A DNA stretch of 33,822 bases, from positions 1 through 33,822 of the forward strand of contig DXAF01000002.1 of assembly GCA_019117185.1 (NCBI GenBank), read 5' to 3'. Below are positions 1 to 6,920 of the stretch, piece by piece. Every line of letters starts with the position of its first letter. The stretch's first letter is position 1. Made by a program: the position numbers and the translations under genes. The notes beneath the pieces were generated by a model. It made no database searches, was not told where the DNA came from, and saw only the letters and a list, made by a program, of their open reading frames with translations. This DNA comes from Candidatus Limosilactobacillus intestinipullorum. Lineage in GTDB: Bacteria > Bacillota > Bacilli > Lactobacillales > Lactobacillaceae.

Positions 1-214
1 TTAGAGAAGATTTGCGTCCTCGTTGAGTAACCTTCTTTTCGAAGTCAGCTTGGGCTAATCGAGCTTGATAAGCAACATCTAAACGATGGAGCTCATTGAA
101 GATAGTGGTCTTACTAAAGCCTAAGTAGTTAACGATATACTGCAAGGAACGTCCTTCATTATGAAGCGTTTCAATGACAACACGGTTCTGGAATGATAAA
201 ATAGTGGTGCCCAT
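1..214 (-). CDS. IS30-family transposase, N-terminal part (runs off the window)
   Basis: Reading the minus strand from an ATG at 214 gives an open frame to the window edge that starts MGTTILSFQNRVVIETLHNE. It includes a helix-turn-helix segment (GRSLQYIVNYLGFSKTTIFNELHRL) and then a basic stretch ending RGRKSS. This arrangement of an N-terminal HTH with short, strongly conserved recognition helices is characteristic of IS30-type transposases; the DDE catalytic core would lie outside the window. A purine-rich site, AAGGA, precedes the ATG. Only 71 codons are visible, so whether the transposase is intact cannot be told. Confidence 0.85.
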   Translation of the reverse strand, partial: MGTTILSFQNRVVIETLHNEGRSLQYIVNYLGFSKTTIFNELHRLDVAYQARLAQADFEKKVTQRGRKSSL

Positions 215-312
215 TAAGGTCCTTCTTTCTAATGGAATGTTGAGGTAACACCATTAAAGACCTTGATGGGTTTTTCTGTCCCCTTAAATGTTCAACTTAA
301 ATTTTACAATCT
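1..312 (-). mobile_element. IS30-family insertion sequence, 5' end only
   Basis: The transposase start at 214 is preceded, on the minus strand, by about 95 bases of non-coding sequence. These end in an AT-rich stretch (about 292-312, minus-strand start TTGTAAAATTTAAGTTGAAC) that I take to be the terminal inverted repeat of the element. The other end lies outside the window, so neither the second repeat nor the target duplication can be checked, and the exact boundary is uncertain by several bases. The element would sit about 45 bp beyond the stop codon of the broken AraC gene. Confidence 0.55.
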
Positions 313-357
313 GCCTTTTACATTTTCCCACTACTTCACTGGTTTAAAAGTATAACA

Positions 358-1220
358 TTACCGGGCCTGGCGGCGAAATTCACTAGGACTAAGGTGGAAA
401 CGCTTCTTAAACTGCTTCGAGAAGTAATAAACGTTCTGGTAACCAACTGCCCCCGCAATTTTTTCGACCGTCTGATTAGTCTCCTGAAGCCGCTTTGCTG
501 CTTCCAGTAACCGGTACTCATTCAAATACTGCTTAGGGGTAACATGGAAGCTTTTTTAAATTTACGGGTAATTGAATTAGGGTGGAGGTGGAAATAGTTA
601 GCTAATACCTGGTTATCAACCTGCTCCGCAAAATGGTTAATCAGGTAATTCTTGACCCGGCTGCTAAGCGCTTCATCAACTGATCCCGTCGGCATCGCAT
701 ACTGGATTAGCTGGATAATATCAATAAAGAGCTGCTGGCTTTGCCAAAAACCGACACTATTTTGCTCAACGCTATATTTTAACAAGCGGTCAATTAACGG
801 AATTAAAGCTACTGTTTGTAAGTGTTGAAACTTCTTGATGACCAACGTCACTGCTGGCGTAAAGTAGTGCTGCTTGGGGATCGCAATATTAGGAACCATC
901 TGCCGCGGCTGACTATCCTCCGTCCAATTACCACGCACCGAAAAGTGAATCCAATAATACTCCGTCCGTTGGTCAATCTTTTTCCACGAATAATGGTGGT
1001 GCTGGGGCAGTAGTAAGAAAACATCCCCAGGGTGCAGGGTATAGTTCGTCCCGTCTTCAGCAATGTATAAGACCCCCTTAACGATTGTGAATAGCACAAA
1101 ATACTGGAGGTTATCCCGGTCAGGATGACGCTTGGTCAAAAATTGCGTACCCACCCTGGATAAAGGTTAGCAGTGGAAACATGAAATTGAAATATACTTG
1201 GCCATTTAATCCACCATCAT
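358..1220 (-). pseudogene. AraC-family transcriptional regulator, broken by frameshifts
   Basis: The longest surviving frame (1154 down to 522) encodes an AraC-type cupin sensor domain (PGDVFLLLPQHHHYSW) and the first helix-turn-helix (ANYFHLHPNSITRKFKK). It then leaves frame at a run of six A (plus-strand T 552-557). Adding one base restores SFHVTPKQYLNEYRLLEAAK and continues through the second HTH (VGYQNVYYFSKQFKKRF) to a stop at 358-360, the normal AraC C-terminus. At the 5' end the GTG at 1154 has no good start context. One extra base in the A run at 1138-1142 (plus strand) joins the frame to VSTANLYPGWVRNF upstream. Dropping one base near 1209 would reach an ATG pair at 1215-1220. The 3' shift is clear; the two 5' shifts are inferred. 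The likely ancestral role was a carbohydrate-responsive activator, but no target genes are adjacent. Confidence 0.75.
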
Positions 1221-1281
1221 TTTTATTACAGAGTTACTTTTGCATTAACCTTATTTAAGCATTTGCTTATTCAAAAAGGAA

Positions 1282-1448
1282 CTGTGACATTAGTCCTTTA
1301 CAAAGAGAAAAATGTTACAGCGTAGTACACGAAGGGCCTTTAGCGTTCGGAAAATCGAACGCTAAAGGCCCTTCGTGCTTGCGGGGTTTCCCTACAGGCT
1401 TGCTTCGCTTCGAAAAACGAACTAGCAAGCTAGTTCTGTCTCCCTTTT
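1282..1448. repeat. Intergenic structured repeat, copy 1
   Basis: This block is made of a perfect 22-bp inverted repeat (1328-1349 with 1356-1377, 6-base loop) followed by a second, imperfect hairpin built on GCTTGCT / AGCAAGC (1398-1430) and a boundary block CTGTCTCCCTTTT. A clearly related block, in the opposite orientation, is found at 31960-32150. The shared parts include CTGTGACAT at one end, TTACAGCG before the main stem, the main stem itself, the second hairpin and the CTGTCTCCC end. It lies between the AraC pseudogene and the 3' end of the TPR regulator. The order of motifs does not correspond to any coding region. Confidence 0.8.
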
Positions 1449-1451
1449 GAT

Positions 1452-2291
1452 TTATAGTTGTTGGAGTTCCTTTTCGATGCTTTCCTCGTTTAACTTCCCA
1501 TGACGAGCAACCGAAAGGCTCTTGGCAATCTCCAAGTTTTCCTTGGCCTTTTCCCTTTCACCTAGTTGCATGTAGGCGCGGCCAACGTACAGGTACAGTT
1601 GGTCGAGGATAAAGAGTGAATCACGCTCACGACACAACTGAATCCCCCGCTGCGCGCTCTCAATCGCCTTTTCAGGTTCATCCAAGCGCCAGTAGAGTTC
1701 TGCAATCTGACAATTAATCGATGCCCATTGGTGCAGACTACCAATCAGCTTCTTATTATCAATTAGCTTAACCGCCCGGTCAGTTAACCGGATCGCCCGT
1801 TCCTGATCATCGCGCTTCAAGTAGGCCAACGCCATCCCGGCGGTGGTCATCGCCAAGTAAATGTTAGCACTAGTCGTTGCAAATTGGGTCAAAACGAGTT
1901 CAAAATTGAAAATCGCGTCATCAATTTTATCATCGGCGATCTGGACCATCCCCAACAGGAAGTAATAGCGTTGCTTATCGAAATCACTATTAAGGCTCTT
2001 AACGCTCACCTTGGAAATCAGTTCCTTAGCGGTGGCGTATTCCTGCTCCGTCAGCGCATCAATAATCTTGTTAAAGGTGTCATTGATGCCGCTAACCTCG
2101 TTTTCAATAATGCGGTCCGTCTGAATATTAAGACGTTCACAGATTGCAGTGAGAATATCCATCTTAGGTAAACGGTTTTGCTTTTCCATTAAACTAATCG
2201 TCGCTTGAGTACAGATACCTTCAGCTAATGCTGTTTGTGATAACCCCCTCTTACGGCGAATTTGTTTTAAAACATCTCCACGGAGTTTCAT
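1452..2291 (-). CDS. XRE-family regulator with TPR domain (Rgg/PlcR-like, RRNPP type)
   Basis: The 279-residue protein has an N-terminal XRE helix-turn-helix at about residues 6-62 (LKQIRRKRGLSQTALAEGIC, ISLMEKQNRLPKMDIL). A helical region from about 75 to the C-terminus is organised as tetratricopeptide-like repeats (IYLAMTTAGMALAYLKRDDQ, INCQIAELYWRLDEPEKAIE, LYLYVGRAYMQLGEREKAKE). This is the architecture of RRNPP regulators, which bind short signalling peptides in the TPR groove and DNA through the HTH. No peptide gene is recognisable next to it, so the ligand and targets are unknown. It is a single-gene unit: a promoter with a repeated motif precedes it, and the structured repeat follows its stop. 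Many lactobacillar members of this family are orphans of unknown function. Confidence 0.85.
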   Translation of the reverse strand: MKLRGDVLKQIRRKRGLSQTALAEGICTQATISLMEKQNRLPKMDILTAICERLNIQTDRIIENEVSGINDTFNKIIDALTEQEYATAKELISKVSVKSLNSDFDKQRYYFLLGMVQIADDKIDDAIFNFELVLTQFATTSANIYLAMTTAGMALAYLKRDDQERAIRLTDRAVKLIDNKKLIGSLHQWASINCQIAELYWRLDEPEKAIESAQRGIQLCRERDSLFILDQLYLYVGRAYMQLGEREKAKENLEIAKSLSVARHGKLNEESIEKELQQL

Positions 2292-2307
2292 TGATTATCA
2301 TCCTCAT

Positions 2308-2381
2308 TATTATAATACTAATTGCATTTTAATATTAACTTTCCCAATAGTGTATTATAGCACTAATTATAGTAATGTCAG
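2308..2381 (-). promoter_or_regulatory. Promoter of the TPR regulator, with repeated candidate operator
   Basis: Minus-strand -35 CTGACA (2376-2381) and -10 TATAAT (2354-2359) are separated by 16 bases, and the -10 is extended (TGC before it). A 16-base motif, TATTATARYACTAATT on the plus strand, occurs twice in the same orientation: 2353-2368, over the -10, and 2308-2323, in the leader. The copies differ at two positions and are 45 bases apart. Binding by the adjacent regulator is inference. Confidence 0.6.
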
Positions 2382-2435
2382 CTAAAGTAAACCGGAATTT
2401 AAGGATTTTATACAGTCAGCAAAAATCTGATTATT

Positions 2436-2471
2436 AAATAAAAATGGAACCTGCTCATAACAGCCGGTCCC
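2436..2471 (-). terminator. Rho-independent terminator after ddl
   Basis: On the minus strand, a hairpin (GGGACC, one mismatch, GCT; 6-base loop; 2446-2471) is followed by a T-rich tract, ATTTTTATTT (2436-2445). It lies about 40 bases beyond the ddl stop codon. Confidence 0.85.
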
Positions 2472-2510
2472 ACCTGAAAAAACTTATTTTTAATGGTCAC
2501 GCCTAACGGC

Positions 2511-3641
2511 TTAGTTATACTTCTTTTGGCCGACCCGTTCCTCACCGAGTTCACGGAAGTCGTATTTAATTTGGCTATTCCGCTTAAATTCATCAAGCCC
2601 CAGCTGAATCAGTCGATCAATTAAGTCCGAATACGAGATTCCGGAAACTTCCCACATCTGCGGGTAAAGGCTAATGTTGGTAAAGCCCGGTAAGGTATTA
2701 GGCTCACTCAAGTACGGCACGTTATTGGAATCAACCAGGAAGTCAATCCGGGCCAAGCCCTTCATGTCCAAGGCCTTGTATGCCCGTAATGCCATATCGG
2801 TAATTTCATCGGTTAAGTACTGGGGTAACTTAACCGGTAGTTCAAAGACTACCCCACTCGCATCAACGAATTTATTTTCATAGTCATAGAAGGGGTCATC
2901 CTTTGGTACCCGTACCGCACCAAGCTTTGATGCAACGGGGTGTTCGTTACCCAGAATTGAAATTTCAACTTCTTGAGGGTGGTCAACCCCCTTTTCTGCC
3001 AAGACCTTGAAATCATACTTAAAAGCATCCTTAAGGGCAGCGGCATACTCTTCCGCGTTCGTCACCCGGTGGATTCCCACTGACGACCCCTGCTTAGCGG
3101 GCTTGATAAAGACCAGGTTACCCAGCTGTTCCTCTAAGCGGCCCCATGAATACTCTGCCTGGTTTTCGGGTGTCAGCAAGACGTACGGCGTGTTGCGGAT
3201 GCCGGCCTCGTTTAAGACCTTCTTTGTCAGGTCCTTGTCAAACGACATCGCACTGGCCGCAATGTTCGAACCAACGTAAGGCTTCTGCAAGAGCTTGAAC
3301 AGTCCCTGCACGGTCCCGTCTTCCCCCAGGTTACCATGGATAACCGGGTAGAAGAAATCGATCCCCGACAATTCATTCAATGCCATAATTGGCGCTAACG
3401 GACGGTCGAGGTCCATGTGCGCATAAGCATCCGCAACCACCTGGGCCTCGGGTTCGCCATCAAAGATCCGCTGTGAGTAAGCATTGCTCAATAAAATACC
3501 GTCCTTGGTAAACATAAACAGGCTTACATCATACTTATCCTTGTCCATGGCATCATAAATATTATGTGCTGACCGCTTAGAAACATCATGCTCTGAGGAA
3601 TTACCACCGAACAAGAGCGCAACACGTAATTTCTTCGTCAT
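2511..3641 (-). CDS. ddl: D-alanine--D-alanine/D-lactate ligase (Phe-type Ddl)
   Basis: This ATP-grasp ligase makes the terminal depsipeptide or dipeptide of peptidoglycan precursors in the cytoplasm. Visible features are the N-terminal GGNSSEHDVS segment (catalytic Glu17), PAKQGSSVGI (ATP-binding Lys/Ser region, about 181-190), YDYENKF (252-258) and EPNTLPGFTN near the C-terminus. The omega-loop residue after the conserved Lys is Phe258, where D-Ala-D-Ala enzymes have Tyr. In characterised Leuconostoc and Lactobacillus enzymes this Phe goes with D-Ala-D-Lac synthesis and intrinsic vancomycin resistance. The start at 3641 (MTKKLRVALLFGG) is chosen over an upstream in-frame ATG because AAGGTGG lies 8 bases before it. 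The protein has 376 residues, usual for the family. Confidence 0.93.
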   Translation of the reverse strand: MTKKLRVALLFGGNSSEHDVSKRSAHNIYDAMDKDKYDVSLFMFTKDGILLSNAYSQRIFDGEPEAQVVADAYAHMDLDRPLAPIMALNELSGIDFFYPVIHGNLGEDGTVQGLFKLLQKPYVGSNIAASAMSFDKDLTKKVLNEAGIRNTPYVLLTPENQAEYSWGRLEEQLGNLVFIKPAKQGSSVGIHRVTNAEEYAAALKDAFKYDFKVLAEKGVDHPQEVEISILGNEHPVASKLGAVRVPKDDPFYDYENKFVDASGVVFELPVKLPQYLTDEITDMALRAYKALDMKGLARIDFLVDSNNVPYLSEPNTLPGFTNISLYPQMWEVSGISYSDLIDRLIQLGLDEFKRNSQIKYDFRELGEERVGQKKYN

Positions 3642-3699
3642 GTAAAATACCACCTTATCAATCAATGTATTAATTTCAAACCGAATTCTTTGAATCTAT

Positions 3700-3728
3700 A
3701 GTATAGCATGAAACACCGCTACAACCAA
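3700..3728 (-). promoter_or_regulatory. Candidate ddl promoter
   Basis: On the minus strand, TTGGTT (3723-3728) is followed, 17 bases on, by an extended -10, TGC TATACT (3700-3708). The predicted transcript start is about 55 bases before the ddl ATG. Confidence 0.5.
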
Positions 3729-3761
3729 GCCGGCGATTAAAGCGCCCGTGTTTAAAACAAT

Positions 3762-3786
3762 AAGGACCGGGAACTGCCCAGTCCTT
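3762..3786 (-). terminator. Terminator after the GcvH-like gene
   Basis: A 10-bp hairpin (3762-3771 with 3777-3786, one G-T pair, 5-base loop) is followed on the minus strand by ATTGTTTT. It separates the rodA/gcvH transcript from ddl. Confidence 0.75.
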
Positions 3787-3792
3787 GCTGAT

Positions 3793-4089
3793 TTATTTAA
3801 CAACCACAATCCAGTTTTTGCCCTGGTCATTGCTCGACAGGTCTTCCGGCTGGTCGGCCAGCTTTTCGTTTACCGCAACGATCGTGCCGCTAACCGGGCT
3901 ATCCAGGTCGGTAACGGCCTTTTCAGCTTCAACCGACAGGAACTTGCCATTCGTCTTTAGGACGGTGCCCACTGCTGGCAAGTCGATAAAGCTAACCTCG
4001 CCCAGGTCATCGCGTCCCTGGTCGTTTAGGCCAACCTTTGTGCCTTCAGCAGTCGCTTCCGTCCAAAAGTAATTATTCTGTGCTGTCAT
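3793..4089 (-). CDS. gcvH: GcvH-like lipoyl-domain protein (orphan)
   Basis: This 98-residue single-domain protein resembles the H protein of the glycine cleavage system: GLNDQGRDDLGEVSFIDLP near the N-terminus, then SVEAEKAVTDLDSPVSG. Lys57 in that motif sits where the lipoyl group is attached. It is shorter than classical GcvH (about 125-130 residues). No gcvT, gcvP, lipoate ligase or sirtuin/macrodomain gene is nearby. Instead it lies 14 bases after rodA, probably on the same transcript, and ends in a terminator. In lactobacilli such orphan H-like proteins are thought to act as lipoyl carriers in lipoate relay; that role is inferred here. Confidence 0.8.
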   Translation of the reverse strand: MTAQNNYFWTEATAEGTKVGLNDQGRDDLGEVSFIDLPAVGTVLKTNGKFLSVEAEKAVTDLDSPVSGTIVAVNEKLADQPEDLSSNDQGKNWIVVVK

Positions 4090-4103
4090 TTATGGACACC
4101 CCA

Positions 4104-5297
4104 TTATCTAAATTCCTTGTTACTACTAAACATGTAGGAGTGGTGGTGGTAACGCATCGACATCACCATTCCAATCCCAATCAGGTTACCAATCAACGAC
4201 GACCCCCCGGAACTGATAAACGGAAGTGGGATCCCCGTCAATGGTAAGAGACCGATGTTCATCCCAATGTTTTCAAACACGTGGAAGAGGATCATCATGA
4301 TGACCCCGGTTGAAATGTACGCGTAAAACTCATTCTTCGTGTCAAAGGTGACCCGAATCATCAGGTAAATCAAGAGGAGGTAAATCAAGATTAATAAGAT
4401 TCCCCCCACAAAGCCAAAGTTTTCCCCAATTACTGAGAAAATCATGTCAGATTCCCGAACCGGCACGTACACCTTCGAGTTATTAAAACCGGTCCCGGTA
4501 ATCCCACCAGAGCCAACCGCCTTAATGCTTTGCCACAGCTGGTAACCCTGGTTGGTCGTATCCTGTTCAGGATGAAGCCAGGTGTCAACCCGGTCAAACT
4601 GGTAAGCCTGAAAGCCGATGTGCTCGAGGACCGTCCGACCAATACTACTAGTAACCATCGCTAAAACCGACCCACCAATCACGGTGATTCCAATTACCGC
4701 GGGTGCGAGGATCCGCCAGGTAACCCCTGACACCAGTACCATCCCCGCAAAGATCGCACAAAAGACCAGGGCCGTCCCAAAGTCATTTTGAAAGTGCAGG
4801 GAGATCAGGACCGGTAGCAACCATAAAAACATCGTTCCAATTAACCGCCAGTCAGACTGAACAGTGTGGACCGGGTAACGGTTGTTATGCGTCGTAATGA
4901 CCCGCCCCATCATCAGAATATAGGCTGGTTTCATGATTTCCGAAGGCTGGAAGGTAAACGGCCCAATGGCAAACCAACTCTTAGCACCAGTGTTAACGTA
5001 GTAGGACCGACTGTAAAATACCAGGATGGCAAACATCAAGAAGATCCCCACCCAGTAAACAATCGGCGCTAGTTTCCATAGCTGTTCCGAATCGAATTGC
5101 ATAATCACCACCACCAGGATGATCCCAATGATGTACCAGACTAACTGGGTAATTACCGACCGCGCCACACTAACCGGCTGCTGGTCGTGAACCGCGGCCA
5201 CGTAGATTGACGCCAGCCCAATCAACGCCAGCATCAACACACAAAAAATAATGCCCCAGTCGATTCGACTCTCTTCATCATTTTGCGAATGTTGCAT
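4104..5297 (-). CDS. rodA: RodA, SEDS-family peptidoglycan glycosyltransferase
   Basis: This polytopic membrane protein of 397 residues polymerises lipid II during cylindrical wall growth, working with a class B PBP and MreB-type filaments. Family marks are the membrane-spanning N-terminal half (from residue 14), FTFQPSE (114-120), FQNDFGTALVF (169-179) and VPVRESDMIFSVIGENFGFVGG. The last carries Asp284, equivalent to the essential Asp of the SEDS loop. ISSGGSSL appears near the C-terminus. AAAGGAG lies before the ATG. It could be called FtsW by similarity alone, but its position beside mbl and murA favours RodA. Confidence 0.88.
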   Translation of the reverse strand: MQHSQNDEESRIDWGIIFCVLMLALIGLASIYVAAVHDQQPVSVARSVITQLVWYIIGIILVVVIMQFDSEQLWKLAPIVYWVGIFLMFAILVFYSRSYYVNTGAKSWFAIGPFTFQPSEIMKPAYILMMGRVITTHNNRYPVHTVQSDWRLIGTMFLWLLPVLISLHFQNDFGTALVFCAIFAGMVLVSGVTWRILAPAVIGITVIGGSVLAMVTSSIGRTVLEHIGFQAYQFDRVDTWLHPEQDTTNQGYQLWQSIKAVGSGGITGTGFNNSKVYVPVRESDMIFSVIGENFGFVGGILLILIYLLLIYLMIRVTFDTKNEFYAYISTGVIMMILFHVFENIGMNIGLLPLTGIPLPFISSGGSSLIGNLIGIGMVMSMRYHHHSYMFSSNKEFR

Positions 5298-5342
5298 TAC
5301 CTAACTCCTTTACGCCAGATTTTTCACAAGTTGGCACCCTAC

Positions 5343-5567
5343 TTACCGTTGGTGAAGGTGGTACTGCTGAAGGATCATCTCTAATCCTTCCTCTTGTGAA
5401 CGGACATTAAACTCACTTTGGTCCGCAATGAGCAACGCCTTGAAGCGGTCGTTATCGGTCGTTACTTCCCCAATCAGGCGTTGACCAATAAAAACCTGCT
5501 GAACTGGTTGGTGGCGGCGTTCAATATCCTTAACGTTTACTTCAATTTTTTTATCTTTTTTTGACAC
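5343..5567 (-). CDS. DUF2969 family protein
   Basis: This 74-residue soluble protein starts with a very Lys-rich segment (MSKKDKKIEVNVKDIERR) followed by a small beta-rich domain (VFIGQRLIGEVTTDNDRFKA). The family is found in lactobacilli, and I recall it usually lying next to rodA, as here. It ends about 45 bases before rodA and starts 14 bases after yidD, so it is part of the mbl-yidD-rodA transcript. Its function is unknown. No catalytic or membrane features are seen. Confidence 0.7.
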   Translation of the reverse strand: MSKKDKKIEVNVKDIERRHQPVQQVFIGQRLIGEVTTDNDRFKALLIADQSEFNVRSQEEGLEMILQQYHLHQR

Positions 5568-5581
5568 TATTTCACCCTTAA

Positions 5582-5821
5582 TTATTTATGCTGGCGCCGG
5601 AAAGTAAAGTGGTCCGGAACTGGGTCGTAACCACCCTTGACGAAGGGATGGCAACGCAAGATCCGGGCCCCACCCAGCAGAACTCCCTTTAGCCCAAAGC
5701 GGTGCAATGCTTCAAGCATGTACTGTGAACATGAGGGGTAGTAGCGGCAAACCCGGTAGGGCCGCCGCGCAGAAATCCCTTGCTGGTACCAGCGCACTAA
5801 GTGACATAACAAGCGCACCAT
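5582..5821 (-). CDS. yidD: YidD, membrane protein insertion efficiency factor
   Basis: This 79-residue basic protein has the family hallmark [19 protein letters not shown], with three clustered Cys, and a following [16 protein letters not shown] amphipathic stretch. YidD helps YidC-mediated insertion of membrane proteins at the inner face of the membrane. In many bacteria it lies between rnpA and yidC. Here it lies between mbl and the DUF2969 gene, starting 7 bases after the mbl stop, so it is likely co-transcribed with cell-shape genes. Confidence 0.92.
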   Translation of the reverse strand: MVRLLCHLVRWYQQGISARRPYRVCRYYPSCSQYMLEALHRFGLKGVLLGGARILRCHPFVKGGYDPVPDHFTFRRQHK

Positions 5822-5827
5822 TGCTGG

Positions 5828-6820
5828 CTACTTCTTGCTATCCGTCTTTTGCATCCGTTCCAGCATCTCACCGGCCCCCTTGGCAACATTGTCCAGTGGG
5901 TCCTGTGAAACAACAACTGGAACCTTCAGCTTAGAACTAAACAGTTGGTCAATCCCACTGAGCAGTGCGGTCCCACCGGTTAAGATAATTCCCCGGTCGA
6001 TAATATCGCTGGCTAACTCTGGCGGAATGGTTTCCAAAACGTTGATCGTGGCCGTCACAATCTGCTCGAGGGTATCATGGAGGGCTTCTTCAACCTCGTT
6101 TTGGTTAACCGTAATTTGCTTTGGCATCCCCGAAGCCACGTCCCGACCCCGGACATCCATTTCCTTTGGTTCATCAACCGGCAGTGCGGTCCCGATTTCC
6201 ATCTTGACGTTTTCAGCAGTATGATCACCAATAACCAGGCCGTGCTTGTCCTTGATGTAGGCTGCAATATCATTGTTCATCTTGTCCCCAGCCATCCGGA
6301 TTGATTGGCTGGCAACGATATCACCAAGTGAGAGGATTGCAATGTCACTGGTCCCCCCACCCATGTCGATTACCATGCTACCGCGGGGTTTGAAGATATC
6401 GAGTCCCGCACCGATGGCCGCTACCTTCGGCTCATATTCCAGGTAAACCTTGCCACCACCAGATTGCTCAGCGGCCTGGATAATGGCCTTTCGTTCAATC
6501 TCCGTAATGTTTGTTGGGGCACAGATCATGATATTAGGCTTGGACATGAAGCCCTTAACGCTCAGCTTACCAATAAAGTAAGACAGCATCTCCTGGGTAA
6601 CGTCAAAGTCTGAGATCACCCCGTTTTTCAACGGACGGATTGCCCGAATGTTGCTAGGGGTCCGGCCCACCATCCGGTAAGCTTCTGAACCGACCGCGAG
6701 GACCTTATTGGTTTGGGTATCGATTGCGACAACAGACGGTTCGTTTAATACGATTCCCTTCCCCTGAACGTAAATTAGAACGTTTGCTGTTCCTAAATCA
6801 ATTCCGATATCTTTAGCCAT
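5828..6820 (-). CDS. mbl: MreB/Mbl-family rod-shape actin homologue
   Basis: This 330-residue bacterial actin forms membrane-attached filaments that direct lateral wall synthesis. It shows the actin-fold nucleotide-binding motifs: GIDLGTANVLIYV (phosphate-1, residues 5-17), MVIDMGGGTSDIAI (phosphate-2) and DRGIILTGGTALL (adenosine motif). The length is normal. The order atp operon - DUF1146 - murA - mbl is the same as in B. subtilis, so Mbl is preferred to MreB as a name, although sequence alone does not separate the paralogues. The RBS AAAGGAGA lies 10 bases before the ATG. It heads the mbl-yidD-DUF2969-rodA-gcvH gene run. Confidence 0.9.
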   Translation of the reverse strand: MAKDIGIDLGTANVLIYVQGKGIVLNEPSVVAIDTQTNKVLAVGSEAYRMVGRTPSNIRAIRPLKNGVISDFDVTQEMLSYFIGKLSVKGFMSKPNIMICAPTNITEIERKAIIQAAEQSGGGKVYLEYEPKVAAIGAGLDIFKPRGSMVIDMGGGTSDIAILSLGDIVASQSIRMAGDKMNNDIAAYIKDKHGLVIGDHTAENVKMEIGTALPVDEPKEMDVRGRDVASGMPKQITVNQNEVEEALHDTLEQIVTATINVLETIPPELASDIIDRGIILTGGTALLSGIDQLFSSKLKVPVVVSQDPLDNVAKGAGEMLERMQKTDSKK

Positions 6821-6898
6821 TCAACTTATCTCCTTTTCGCAATTGCTTTTTTCGCAAACTGGTATGACTACCAGCCCATTTTAAATAATATCGTTGGT

Positions 6899-6907
6899 AT
6901 TATACCA
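6899..6907 (-). promoter_or_regulatory. Extended -10 element upstream of mbl
   Basis: Minus-strand TGG TATAAT lies about 80 bases before the mbl ATG, with no convincing -35. Between it and the gene is a 6-bp hairpin, CTGGTA/TACCAG (6860-6875). Confidence 0.4.
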
Positions 6908-6920
6908 CAGTTTTAACATT

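Noticed and set aside
522..1154. A complete 210-residue AraC-like protein starting with GTG at 1154
   Set aside because: The frame stops right after the first helix-turn-helix, the missing half continues in another frame, and no good ribosome binding site precedes the GTG. It is described as a pseudogene instead.
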